Positions 44,620-57,100 of a stretch of 64,000 nucleotides of DNA are shown here, one piece after another. A program made the translations under genes and the position numbers. The stretch is from contig CM019824.1 of the NCBI GenBank assembly GCA_009763385.1, positions 154,572,305-154,636,304 of the forward strand, given 5' to 3'. The notes under the pieces are model-generated. The model ran no database searches and was not told the origin of the DNA. It was given only the letters and a program-made list of their open reading frames with translations. Position 1 is the stretch's first letter; every line of letters begins with the position of its first letter. The DNA is from Coix lacryma-jobi var. lacryma-jobi. Lineage: Eukaryota; Streptophyta; Magnoliopsida; Poales; Poaceae.

Positions 44620-44990
44620 TTTCACTAACCTAACTAACATATTAACCTAACCTAAGCTAACCTAACTACGTAACTAACTAAACATCCTAACTAACGAACT
44701 AACAAAACAACCAAACCTAACCAAACCTAAACTAACCTAACCTAACCTAACTAACTTACTAACTAACTAACCCAACCTAAACTAACCTAAGTAACCTTAC
44801 TATACAACTTACTTACTAACTAACTAACCTAAACTAAACTAACCTAACTAACTAACTAACTAACTAACTAGATAACTAATTATATACATAACTAAAAAAC
44901 TAGATAACTAACGTTGCAAATAAATAAATAAATAACTAAAATACTAACTTATTTAACTAACTAATAAACTTAAACTACAAAAGAAAACAA
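44620..44990. repeat. Low-complexity (CTAAC)n / (CTAA)n tract
   Basis: About 370 bases of ctaacctaacctaa and ctaactaacta with drift, upstream of the transposase gene. It lacks the plant telomere unit (CCCTAAA), so it is not telomeric. Confidence 0.9.
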
Positions 44991-44999
44991 AAAAGGATT

Positions 45000-45459
45000 A
45001 AAAATTTACCTTCCGGTCGTGGAGGCGGTCGGGAGGGTGGTGGAGAGGGTGGTGAAGGGTGGCGCCGGTCCGGTGGCGGCCGGCCGACCACCGCCTGCCT
45101 GGCGACTCCTCCGCAGGCGGACGGTCCGGGGCGGCCCTCCCTCGTCCGGGGCGGCGCGGGACGGGGAGGGGAAAGGGCTGGGCCGGGGCGGCGGGCGGGG
45201 AAAGGCCGGCGGCGCGGACGCGGCAGCGCGGCGGAGGGGCGGCGCGGCGGAGGGGCGGTGAGCAGCGGCGGTGCGGGCGAGGGGACAGAGGAGGAGGAGG
45301 AAGCTGGGGCGCGGCGGCCAGATCTAGATCGGCTTTGCCGCGCCACCCCGCCTGCGCGCGGCAAAGCCGTTGACCGCGCCAGGCCGCCTGACGCGGCAAC
45401 GCACTAGCCGCGCCAGCCCGCCTAGCGCGGCAAACTGACGAGCGGGGCCCACCCGGGCC
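45000..45459. other. GC-rich subterminal region of the MULE
   Basis: Highly GC-rich. 45000-45320 on the minus strand is a Pro/Arg-rich open frame with no family resemblance, probably the transposase leader. 45335-45440 contains several imperfect hairpins of the form tttgccgcgcca...tggcgcggcaaa. These modules resemble the terminal repeat and may be transposase-binding sites. Confidence 0.5.
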
Positions 45460-45634
45460 TGCGTGTCGGGCGGTGCCACGGTGGCGCTTTTGCCGCGCCG
45501 CCATGCATGGCGCGGCTAACGCTTTTGCCGCGCCATTGGGGACGGCGCGGTAAAAGGGTTAGTTTTGCAAAAAAAAAAGGACAGTGTTGTTTATGAAATT
45601 TTTTATTTAATTGAGTATTAATAAAAAAAAATTC
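45460..45634 (-). repeat. Right terminal inverted repeat of the MULE
   Basis: Complement of the left repeat, ending ataaaaaaaaattc, followed by the duplication CCTTTTTT. Confidence 0.9.
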
Positions 45635-45646
45635 CCTTTTTTTCGA

Positions 45647-47611
45647 GAGGGTTTTACCTCTATGTCATCGCGAAAAATGGCTCCAACCCTCAGGTCCTTG
45701 AAAGATCAAAGCGAACCTGTGTATCCAATCTCATTTTGGTTTTGTCTCACATGCCACTCCGTCCGGATTTCTGTTAGATGTCGCCGTTTGGGCGCACTGG
45801 CAGGTGGGTCCGAGCCGGAAAAAGACCAAAATACCCCCTCTCTCTTTCTCATGCATGATAACACAATAGACATACATGGCTTCTACGTAGAGGTATATCC
45901 GCCGAACTTATGCCGTATAATAATAATAACGTAACCGACCAATCGATCGAATATGCATCTGTACTTGTCGGTGCAGTAGTTGTAGATCATGTAGCTGGCC
46001 TGCGCCCGGCGGAGAGCTGCTCCTGCGCGGCGCTGTCGAGCTCCTGCGACATCCACGCGGCGTTGGACCTGGCGCACGCGGCGGCGTCGGGCGCGGTGCA
46101 CCCGTCGGCGGCGAACCCGCGGTACGAGGCGACGAAGGGCGCCTTAGACCAGTTGGTCCGTACTCGCCCGCCCTGCGTGGCCCACTCCTCGGCGTCCCAC
46201 ACGGTGTCGTACACCCGCATCGGCTGCGACGTCGGGAACGACACCGCGGCGTCGTCCCGGCGGGGTGGCGGAACTCGCGGGATGGGGACGCCGTCGACGT
46301 AGAAGACGATGTGGGCGGGGTTTCAGACACAGAGTAGGCGGGAAGTCGGCGGGGGGGTCGAACCACGCCCGGAACTGCTGCTCGCGGCCGCCCTTCCCTG
46401 GCTGTACACGTTGGTGTGCACCGTGTAGGGCTCCCCGGAGGCGTTGCCGAGGAACTCGAAGTCGATCTCGTCGTGCGCGCCGCCCTGCGACGAGAGGTCG
46501 AAGGTGGTGACGGTCCCGGCGGAGTCGCCCGGCACGAGCTTCAGCTGCATGTCGAAGCGCCCGTAGAGGTACTGCGACTTGGACTGGAAACCCGAGCCCG
46601 AGGACCTGTCCATGGACAGCGTCAGGAGCTCGCCGTTGTTCAGGATCTTGCCCTACCTGTCGCCCCACGTGATGTCCACGTCCTGGTAGAAGTTGCCGCC
46701 GCCGGCGGCGCTCGCGTGTAGTACTCCTTCGCCGTGCAGCAGCAGCTGCTGCAGAAGCAGCACCGTCGTCGCCGCCGCCAGAACCCACGGCTTCATGATA
46801 TGGGAGCTCGTCCGGCGGACGAGGCCACGCACACGGCTCTGCGTGCAGGCTCCAGGTTTGCGTCCGGGCATTCGTTCGTTTTGTTCGGGTTCCTCTCAGG
46901 GGACGACCTGATGGCGGCGAATGCCGCGCGGTGCACGCACAACGGGAGGAAAACAAATCATCGCTAGCCAACTCGTGAATCGCCAGTGCACGCGCACGCA
47001 TGATCGACCGAGACCGAAACCATCGGCGGTGTTTCGCGCAATCGCGCTAGCTCTCTCTACCGCACGAGGCTCCGTGAAAAAGTACAGCAGCAATCACTGT
47101 TTGGCCGATACTGTATGTATCTTTGTATCGGACGACATGGCACACATGCACGTACGGGCCGGGGCGCCGGGCTAGCTGCAACTGCAAGAACGTGTGTACC
47201 TACACGGTGCACAGGAGGATTTGTTCTCGCTCCCGGGCGGGCCTTTTCGATCGCGCGCGGCAGTGGAATGGAAGCAGTTGGAAGGATCGAGCAGAGCAGT
47301 GGTCGATGGTACGCGTACTTGCTGCCGTGACATGTCGCGCGGGCCCCGGCGCATTGATTGCGCGCGAGGGGGACGTGCACATGAGATGAGACACGCCCAG
47401 ATGTGAGAATGAGAGAGAGGGAGATATTTTGGTCTTTTTCTGGCTCGGACCCACCTGTCAGTGCGCCCAAACGGCGAAATCTAACGTAAATCCGGACGGA
47501 GTGGCATATGAGACAAAACTAAAATGAGATTAAATACACAGGTTCGCTTTGATCTTGTATGGACCTGAGGGTTAGGGCCATTTTTCGCAACGGCATAGAG
47601 CTAAGACCCTC
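45647..47611. mobile_element. Pack-MULE carrying an XTH gene copy
   Basis: A 1965-bp element with about 215-bp terminal inverted repeats (45647-45860 and 47398-47611) starting GAGGGT. Both contain aaccctcaggtcc, gatcaaagcgaacctgtgta and tgccactccgtccggattt. The 9-bp target duplication TTTTTTCGA occurs at 45638-45646 and 47612-47620, the size expected for Mutator-like insertion. No transposase is present; the cargo is a xyloglucan endotransglucosylase/hydrolase gene copy. Confidence 0.88.
45950..46796 (-). pseudogene. Xyloglucan endotransglucosylase/hydrolase (XTH) pseudogene
   Basis: ATG at 46796 opens a signal-peptide-like start (MKPWVLAAATTVLLLQQLLL). Then follow NFYQDVDITWGDR, an in-frame TAG at 46653-46655, and KILNNGELLTLSMDRSSGSG, SKSQYLYGRFDMQLKLV. 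The GH16 catalytic motif HDEIDFEFLGN (about 46443-46475) keeps both Glu residues and the Asp, followed by the N-glycosylation-type NASGEPY. Frame changes follow near 46395 and 46320. The XTH C-terminal part is still readable (DALVASYRGF..., WMSQELDSAAQEQL, MIYNYCTD) near 46150-45960, then the ending is lost. No obvious introns are seen. XTHs remodel xyloglucan in the cell wall; this copy cannot make a full enzyme. Confidence 0.85.
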
Positions 47612-47841
47612 TTTTTTCGAGCACGCGTCGTCGCCTCTAGAACCAATCCGGAGGGTAGGAGGTGCGGTTCTAATCCAGGCCATGAAGACGATGAAAAGGC
47701 CAAGCCGGGCCAGGCTTTGTTCCAGGCCAGGCCAAAACGAATGCACATTCCAATTCACATCAGGATTGAAAACGGGCCGCGACAATCCATCTGGAACAGC
47801 CTCCGAAATGGGCCAATCCGGCATAAACGAACGAGGCCTAA

Positions 47842-48110
47842 TTCAGGTAGAGACTAGAGAGCCTCACAATCCCATCTTCCATCCTTGACCCTCCCCGTAG
47901 CTGCGGCCCAGCTAATAAACTTCCCAACCCACACTAGCCGGCGGGCCGTGCGTTCCGCGTGGCCTGGCCTCATGCCACAGCCCCAAGCCCAGAGTTCTCA
48001 ATCCACCAAGCACCGCGCATGCGCGAATCCGAGGCCTAGCCCGCTCGGAATTTCCCCGCTCGCGGCCGCGAATCTCTCCTCGTCCTCGCCTCGCTTCATC
48101 TCACTCCGCG
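47842..48110 (+). promoter_or_regulatory. 5' flank of the AAA ATPase gene
   Basis: Ends in a CT-rich leader (ctctcctcgtcctcgcctcg) just before the ATG at 48111. No clear TATA box. The nested transposon block ends within 300 bases of the start codon, so the native promoter may have been displaced. Confidence 0.4.
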
Positions 48111-51100
48111 ATGCATCGCGCGATGCGGCTGCGCTGCCTCCTGCGCACGCCGCTCTGGCGCGAGCCCGCCGCCAACCCCGCGGCAGCGTCCAGCGGTGGG
48201 GATAGCGCCCTGGTGAGGAGGCTCGGCGCGCCGCCGTGGCCGCGCGGCGAGAACCGGCGGCTGTGTCGGTTTTACAGTTCGAAGGAGGGCGTCGGCAGCG
48301 CGGAGTCGGCGGGGAGTGGCGGCGGCAGCAGAGAGCAGGAGCACGCGCGGCTCGGGGAGAGGGATCAGCAGGAGTGGCTCAGCGGCGAGCGGTTCATCAC
48401 CGGCTGCAAGCGGCGGGAGTCGCCGTTCCTCACCAAGCGAGATCGCTTCCGCAACGAGTTCCTGCGCCGCGTCGTGCCGTGGGACAAGACCGACGTCTCG
48501 TGGAACAGCTTCCCGTACTACGTCGAGTACGCGCGGGCACGGCTGCACACATCCTGTTTGCTGTTTTGTGCACAACGAGGTTAACTCAGTTGCATTGTGT
48601 CTTTTGTCTTGTCAGTCAGAATGCGAAGCAGCTGCTGAGCGAGTGCGTGGCATCGCACCTGCGGCACAAGGATGTTGCTCTGCAGTACGGTTCAGGGCTG
48701 CAGTCCTCCAGTGGGAGGATATTGCTCCAGAGCTTGCCAGGTGCTGGTCGAGAATGGAGCTGATGCTTCATCAATATATGTTTCCATCTGCTTATATAGA
48801 TGTTGAGTTTTTTCTTGGTCCCTATAATGCAGGGACTGAACTCTACCGCGAGAGATTCGTGAGAGCTCTTGCTAATGAGTTTTGTGCACCATTATTGGTT
48901 CTGGACAGCAGTGTTCTAGCAACGAATGTAACATAATCTGCCCCATATATTAGAAGTCTTAGATCCAAGTTTGTGGTTGAACCTAATGCCTGACCTTGTA
49001 GGATTGTGGCGAAGACTGTTCAGAGAGTGAGGGAGAGGATAATCATTCAGAAGTAGAGGATAAAGGTTCAGAATCAGAGGTCGATGGTGATGGTGAAGTT
49101 GATGAGGAATCTGCTGAAAAGCTGATGACGATTCTATTAAATCGGTGGAAGACCTAAAGAAGCTAGTTCCATGCACTCTTGAGGAATTTGCCAAGGTTTC
49201 TTTTCTTTTAGTTGTCAAACCATGGAAAAATAATGACATATTCCATTCTAAGTAGTAGAAAATAAAGTGTTACTTATTACCTTAAAAAACGAGATCCACC
49301 TAGAAGTAACTAGGTGTTCATTAAGAAGAAATAGGAACCCAAATTCGAGTTGAGAGGACTTGAACCTGGGTGTTTGGGATTTACAACTGCACCTTCCACT
49401 CCAACCAGTTGAGCTAGGCTCACTTCCTACCTTTACCTTTAGCTTGTACCTACTCATTTCATTTAATGTCTGACTGAGGGACCTCTAGACTACCAACAAA
49501 ATACTTGTAAACTAACAAAAAAATACTCATTGCATGGATTTTATTCAAATCAGTCACATCTGATTTTTTTTTCTACTACAAATTCTAATCCATATTGAGC
49601 TGCTATTTCCTGATTCTTTAATCTCTAGTTTGTGTTGTGTCTTCCTTACGACTTATGTTTTCACTTCTTGTGGTTGCAGAGAGTTGCTGGTATACAGGAA
49701 AGTTCTTCAGCAGCAGAATCCTCTGGCACTGCTGAGTTATCCGAAGAAGAGAAGAGGTCTCTTCAAAAGGGTAACATGACTTAGCTTCTTCTTATTTTTT
49801 TAGTACAGAGTGTTTTCCCAAGTTGGCTCTGATTTTCTATAGTAACGAACTGTTTGCACTTATATGACATCTGTAGTAGTATGTGTGCTTGTTATGTTCT
49901 AATTCTTAATTGATGCCTGTGACTACATTTTGCAAGTAGCTATTTCTTCTCAGGGCACTTTTTAGGCTAAGTTCTGTTGTACTGCTGTGAGCTAATGTGT
50001 CATGTCATCAAAATAAGTTGGGCTTATTTCATTTGTCACAATATCTGTGCTTTCGATAATGCCTACCTAGTCACACTCTACCATTACTCTTTTAGTCTGT
50101 TAAGGTGAACCCAAGAATCCTACTTTACTAAGAAACACTTTAATATACTGTAGCAATGCACCTATAGCCAAAATCCTGCATGTGGAAAGTTTCAATTTTT
50201 GTACAAAGCTTATATTATGAGGTAGCTACAGAGTGCAGCTGTACCTTTTAGTTTTACATGCTTTCTAGTCCTGTGAAACATGAAATTCAGGCTAGACTTG
50301 TTAGTAGTTATTACATAATACTTATAGAACTTACAGAACTATGAATTAAGTGAAGCCTGAGGGCATATAGACAACTTAAACCTTTCTCGTTATTGTTTTC
50401 AGGAGATAGGGTCAAGTACATTGGAGCATCGGTGGTTGTTGAAGCAGATAATAGGTACCTGTTGGAAATTATGTATTCTCATTTTGGCTTTATAGACCAC
50501 CTGTCTTTTGAAATCTTTTCATTGCTATCTTTGGATCTGTCTTGGCTCTCTCCTCTAATGAACATGTGCATAAAGCACGTTCGCATTTTTTTTTTGTTTA
50601 GGCTACATATTTATTGGAAATTCAGTTTACTTGCCCGCTATTTCTTTCTGAACAGAACCAATCACATTGTTTCAAGGATCTATGACACTTGAAATATATA
50701 AATCATGCATAATAATGTGGAATTGCATAATATTTTCCCCATCTGATAGGCATTTCAATGTGGTGGGCTGTGTTTATTTGTTTGTGGGTTTCTTCATTTG
50801 GATACACTCCAAACAGTAGGCATACATTTGTGATCTTATGTGTCAACATGTGCCCATCCCTGTCTTTCTCTGTTGTTTGTGCGTGCATGCTCAGTAATGC
50901 TGGTGACATTGATGAATTTGTTTTGTGGTGTCAGGATGACTATGTTGTCTGTGTTCTCTGTTCATTTGGATACCACATGCTTGATTGTATATAGCTATCT
51001 AAACTTTTCTGTTTTTTTTAGCATGGTTACGGTCTTATGGGCAGTCATACTGTTTGAGTATTTTGCCACTAATCAGATATACATAAATTTCGTATCACAG

Positions 51101-54100
51101 GATCATTTTGGGAAAGTACCTACTCAAGATGGCTCAAAGAATGCCTATACCTTTATTAGTGGCAGGTAGGTTGATAAGTTATTGTATAGAATAGGGCTAG
51201 AATGTTTGACCTTTGAGACCATTCTTTGTTGCATGTTATTGCCCCAACATTTCATCTTTATGTGCCCTGATAATAAAGATCATTTTTTAGTTACCATCAC
51301 TAGTTAATTCATTTTTACTTTTCTAGGTTTCTCATTTAAACTAAAATGTCAATAAGGCTGAAATATGCTTTAAGGATGGAATTATTCTGCCTATTTTTGC
51401 ACATTGTCATGGCATTAGTCAACTGATATTGGGCAGGTTGTCAAGGACTTGTGCATTTTTGCATGGGGTGTTACACTTTGCAAGTTGAGCTTCTACCTTG
51501 AATGAACTATGGGTGCATTGTATTTGCAACCGTTTTGGAAGCCTTTGTATGCTTAGATGGGCAGAGTGTAGTTTCATGTTTGAATTTCCTTTGCTCGAGC
51601 CTTTGCCAATGAGGATGTAGTATTATCCCTCAACATTCGCCCTTCTCCAATGGGGATGCAGTATTATCTCTCAACATCTGCATGTACAATCTTTATCATT
51701 TATAATTGAACAATGTTTTTGAGGCGTTGCGGCGTCCTGTGGCGCTGGGGGTGCGCCTGGACGCCTAGGCGCCCTTTAGGCGACGCCTAGGCGATGGGGT
51801 AACTAACACCCTGTGGCGTCCTGCGGCTCCTGGGGTACGCCACAATGCCTAGGCGACGCCTCAAAAACAATGTAATTGAACATTATTCTATCCATTATAC
51901 TTGCAGAACTTTATCAAATGGACAGCGTGGAGAGGTGTATGAGATCAATGGTGACCAAGTGGCTGTCATATTTGACCCTCATGAGGAGGTGGCTGATGGT
52001 AATGAAGATGAAGCAAAGAAAGAGCAAAATGCTAAACCGGCAGTTTATTGGGTTGACAGTATGCTTCTAGTCCCAAGAATTCATATCCTATATACACTTT
52101 AGAAAGTCTGCAATTTAACATTGTTTTCTGGTTGTACTTCTAGATCAAGATATCGAGCATGACCATGACACTGAGGCAGAAGATTGGCATATCGCAATCG
52201 AAGCACTTTGTGAGGTATTTCTTCAGACAGTAATTGTTCGTAACTTAGTATATAATTTGCATTATCTTCATATATTCCTTTCTCTTATGTGCATGCATCT
52301 GCTTTCATAAATTTAACCACTCAGTCTGTTATACATTGAAAAGATCCACAAGTGTCCGTGTCCTGATATACTGAAATATTTTCATTATGAAAATAGGTAC
52401 TGCAATCTTTACAACCAGCCATTGTTTACTTTCCAGACAGTTCCCAGTGGCTGTCTAGGGCAGTTCCAAGATCAAATCGCAGAGAATTTGTTGAAAAGGT
52501 TGAGAAAATGTTTGACCAGCTTACTGGATCTTTAGTATTGATATGTGGGCAGGACATAGTGGAGGCATCAACAGCAGCACCTAAGGATAAAGAACCTGTA
52601 GGTCATATAAGCTTCTGTAGCACTACCTGCTTCCATTCAATTATATATATCTTTTATTGGTTCTAATGGTTGTTTTTGCATAAATACAGAAGACACTGCT
52701 GTTCCATAATCTGTCTCGCCTGTCTCCACTGGTAACTTTCTTACTTACCTTTTAAAGAAGACTTGGCCTCTTTTCAGGTCATTCCCTGTTGCAGCCAGTC
52801 GAGAAAACATTTATTCTTCCATCTATCTGTTATTTGTTTGTTGTTTCTGCTCGTAACTTTTTTACTTTCGCAATCTGTTGTTTATCATCCTAATCAGTGG
52901 CGAAGTTAGAGCAAACTAGAGGGTGGGGGGGGGGGGTGCACTTGCCTTGTGGTTACATAGACATGTCTTATAGGTAGTGTATATATGGTGAAATTTTTTG
53001 ATAAAGTTTACTGTTTTTGCATTTTTTGGAGGTGCATTTGCACCCTCTATAAACAACACACCTTCGTCCCCAATCCTAATATTAGCAATGACAGTGACTC
53101 TGATGGGAACCAAACTACGAAACCAGTGACAGTTTTTTTATTAATGTGCCTTAGTACAAACAAATCTATCTATTCTACCAAAATCACGTACCCAGTGTTA
53201 TTAAGGCGTCACTTAAGCGTCGGGGTGCTCCAGGCTCGCCTTAGGGGTAAGGCGGCGCCTTGCCGCCTTTATGTGCATGCTGATGCCCCCTCGATTCCAA
53301 TGTCTCCTCGTTGATTCCGCCGTCTCGTCACCTCCATCTGCTTGATTCCTCTCTATTCTGCCGTCTCCTTGCCGCCATCTGCTCGGTCTGGAAGGGGACG
53401 GTGACGGCTGTAGATCTGGAAGGGGAAAAGTGAGGGAAGGGAGCAGAGCAGCACATCGGAGAGAGAGGGGGGAGCAGAGCAGCACATCCGGAGAGAGAGG
53501 GGAGCAGAGCAGCACATCCGGAGAGGGGCGGAGCCGCGGAGGAAAGCGGAGAGACGAGCGGATGCGGCACGAGTGGTGGAGAATGAGAGGAGCAGTGCCT
53601 GGAGGGGGGGAGGGGCACATGGGCCGCCTGGTTGGCTGGGCTAGCCCACTTCTTACTCCTCCTTTCTTTTTCTTTTTTTCCTTTTCTTTTTTTCTTCATC
53701 ATCTACAGATCTAAGCTGCTGGTTTTAGTTTTTTTATATATTCATAAGGCGTTGCCTCGCCTCACGCTTTAGTCGCTTATGCATAAGGCGGTAATCACTC
53801 GCCACACCTCGCCTTACCGCCTTGAAAACATTGCACGTACCACTTAATTTGTACTCTAACCTCTCTTTTTAATAAAATGAAACACAGCTTTATTGCATTT
53901 TTGAGAAAAAAAAGGTAGTCAGAATTAGTGTGTTTGTGACGATGTCCAGTATGACCTTTTTGTGACTGGTTGGAGTAGTTAGACAGGAACAAATTAGAAG
54001 TGAAAAACACTGCAATGTGAAGTGCAGCTTAGAGCAACACATATTTCTTGATAGCCTCTTTGGCAAATATTAAAATGTAGTTTTGTCAGAAAAAGCAAAA

Positions 54101-57100
54101 TAAGTGTAAAAAAAAGAATCCCTCGTTTGTACAACTTTCCTATGGCCTGCTTATTTTAGAATTCAAATTGGTCTGATAGCTCTTTTCTTTCTTGGAAATG
54201 TATCTTAGAGTTTGTTTTGCATGGTGGATTGCAATTTGCAACAGCAGTGCCTAAACTCTATTAATCTGAAATGTATATTTTCAGTCAGCTTCCTTGAAGC
54301 AGCTGGTAGCGGGCCTAATAGGACGGAAGCCTTCAAGGTCCAGTGATATAACGAAGCTTTTCAAAAACAGAATCTTTATTCCTCTTCCAAAGGTAAGCTC
54401 ATCCTATTATACTTTGTTTACAAAGTGTTCAGATGTGAAACCATGTTGACATCACTCTTCTGCAGTTTTGCTGACATCTGATGATGGTATCTCATATTGT
54501 TATATAATACTGTTGCTGCTCAATAATTTGTTTACTGCATGCTCTCCTAGTTTGAAGAATCTCCTAGCACTTCAGCTATGTCTACACTTATATCTATCTA
54601 TTCAATGTTCAGGATGATGAGCAACTGAGAGTTCTCAATAACCAGATCGAGAAGGACAGAAAAATAATCATTTCGAGGCATAACCTTGTAGAGTTGCACA
54701 AGGTTTTGAAATTGCTTCTTTGTTTCATCACTAATTTTGGTCCTCTTCACTGATTTCCATTTCTTGGCCTATATTATATGATTCAGTATTGCTTCTGTAT
54801 GCATCTATTTTATGTCATGATGATAATTACAGGTGCTTGAGGAACATGAACTTTTGTGCGAGGATCTTCTGCATGTAAAGTCAGAGGGTATTGCTTTGAC
54901 AAAACAAAGTAAGTATGGTATCTGGACCCATATTTTGATTCATATGCTATATTTTGGCCTGAAGACTGGTTATTGATATTACTTATATTCCATTGATCAT
55001 ATTATACTTTGGAATGGACTATCTTCAACCTAAAGTTGGTTGGAGTTTTTATTGTTATTATTTACCATCCTGGTGTTATGCAATCTTATTTGATTGGTCC
55101 AACCATTCTATTCTTCTAACTGAAAGCATCGCTCTTGTGGAGGTGCTGTGATTCTCACTGTTAACACTGACCACAACTAAACTTAGCTGACATGATGAAT
55201 CAAACTTTTCTTTCCCCCTTGTTAATGAAACTCCTTTCACCAATACTAAGGTGTATGGAGAGGCAGTGCCAATGCTTACTTCATGTGTTTGCATTGTCGA
55301 TTTCAGGAGCAGAGATGGTTGTTGGATGGGCTAGGAGTCACTATTTATCATCAGCAGTTAATCCTTCCATAAAGGGTGACAGACTGATCATTCCTCGTGA
55401 AAGGTAGTGTATCACTGTTCATGGCATTCAGCTATCTTTCTTGGCTGGGCACTAACTTTTCTTGAATACATAGGAGAGCATGTAGGCTGGGCACTAACTA
55501 ACACCATTGCTTATTTTCCTTCTTTTAAGCCTGGATCTAGCTATTGGGAGGTTGAAGGAGCAGGAGGCTTCCAATAAAAGGCCGTCCGAAAACATGAAGG
55601 TATTTTTTAGTTTTAGTGTTCGGATAAGTTAGCTTTTCTATTGTAAGAAAACTTAATTCTTCCTGGAAAGTCTTCGTACTGTGGTACTGTCCAACCTTTA
55701 AAGGTGCCTTCACTGCAGATTTTGGCTAAAGATGAGTATGAGCGCAATTTTATTTCAGCAGTTGTACCTCCCAATGAGATTGGTGTTAAGTTTGATGATA
55801 TCGGTGCTCTTGAGGATGTCAAGAAGACACTGGATGAACTTGTTACTCTTCCAATGAGGAGGCCAGAACTTTTTTCACACGGGAACTTGTTAAGGGTATT
55901 GATTTCTCTATGAATTTGGGATTCTGATAGTGAACTGAGCATACCTTGCCACTTGCCGTTTGAGTATATAAACTGTCTTAAACTCCTAACTTTTGACTTA
56001 TCCTTAATTTATCTTATTGCATGTGCCTGGCCCCATGGCCATAACACTTACCATAACATGGAAATGATTCTAGGGAAGAAACAACTAAGTGCACTAACAT
56101 TGTCTTTGCATTTCTGTGTCTGTTTCTACAGTCTGCACCACTTATATATTAGTATAATATTTATACCTTCACGGCTTCACCTGACTTAATGATGATTTGG
56201 GGCAAGTTCTACATGTAGTTGCAAAGTCAATGCACTGTGAATGAAATCATGAATACCCAAATATGCTAATATAGAACCCCATTCAACCATATGAAGTTAC
56301 AAAAACCTAGTTGCGAAATTCATTAAAAAAGAACCTTTGAAGTCTTTAAAGTGTCTTTGCCGTAAAATCAGCATATTTAGTTCTTCGTTAGATGCACTTG
56401 CCTTTTATGATGTGTGAAGTTTTGCTCTTCTTTTTTCTATGCTCACCAAGTCACCATGGGATTTTTTTATTTTCTTTTTTGACTTTTGTTCAGCCGTGCA
56501 AAGGTATATTGCTTTTTGGTCCTCCTGGAACAGGAAAAACACTTTTGGCAAAGGCACTTGCAACAGAAGCTGGAGCAAATTTTTTAAGCATAACTGGTTC
56601 TACTCTCACATCAAAGGTAGTTTTTTCGTGTCTAGCTATATTTTGTATGGTTTGATGAGTCACGTTGTGACAACTGAGTGGAATGTCAACTGTTTATAAA
56701 TTCAACAACATCTTAGGTACCTTCCTTCGTTTCACAGAGTTGTAGCAATCTTGTGCAGTTTTATGCTATTTTGTAATTATGAATATTTGCATTGCATGAT
56801 TAGCCTTTTTTTGTCCTCATAAATTTAATTGAACTGCAAAGCAATGCCATATCTGTCAGCTTATTTCATTGGAGGTAGTCCTATGTATCACTAGAAATTC
56901 TCTTTGTAAATACGGGCATGACCATTATGTTTTCTTATATGCTATTGCTATATTTTAGTTTTCCATGATGTTAATCTCTTCTAGCTCCTAGGTAGCAGTA
57001 GTTTTCTACCACCTACAGTTTCGGCTTCACCCTGTCTTTTTTTTTTTGCTGGTGCTAACTACATCTATATGGAACATATACCACACTAGAAACTAATGAA

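Larger units (their letters stand above)
23622..45634. mobile_element. 22-kb Mutator-like element (MULE) with transposase, PMD and GRF zinc-finger genes
   Basis: Bounded by about 172-175 bp terminal inverted repeats (23622-23793 and 45460-45634) starting gaattttttt and containing ccgcgccatgcatg. The target duplication is CCTTTTTT at 23614-23621 and 45635-45642. Removing the inner Tat retrotransposon leaves about 9.0 kb. Minus-strand genes in order: transposase, PMD gene, GRF zinc-finger gene. A plus-strand exon lies next to the left end. Subterminal and internal DNA is rich in gccgcgcc/ggcgcggc modules. Confidence 0.88.
21089..47838. mobile_element. Possible PIF/Harbinger-like element hosting the nested insertions
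   Basis: The left end GGCCTTGTTCGGCTGT at 21089 has an inverted partner at the right, whose complement reads GGCCTCGTTCGTTTATG, ending at 47838. TAA flanks both (21086-21088 and 47839-47841), the 3-bp target expected for PIF/Harbinger. Without the inner insertions it would be about 2.7 kb. 21100-23340 is AT-rich and intron-like with no recognisable gene. Similarity fades after about 25 bases, and such ends are common in grasses, so the two ends could belong to different elements. Confidence 0.4.

Noticed and set aside
44620..44990. Interstitial telomere repeat.
   Set aside because: The unit is CTAAC/CTAA, not the plant CCCTAAA.
45000..45504. A Pro/Arg-rich protein of 130-170 residues on the minus strand.
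   Set aside because: GC-driven open frames over subterminal repeats. No domain; more likely transposase leader and terminal modules.
49340..49420. A tRNA gene on the minus strand.
   Set aside because: A and B boxes are present but no acceptor stem or anticodon arm can be drawn. It fits a SINE.
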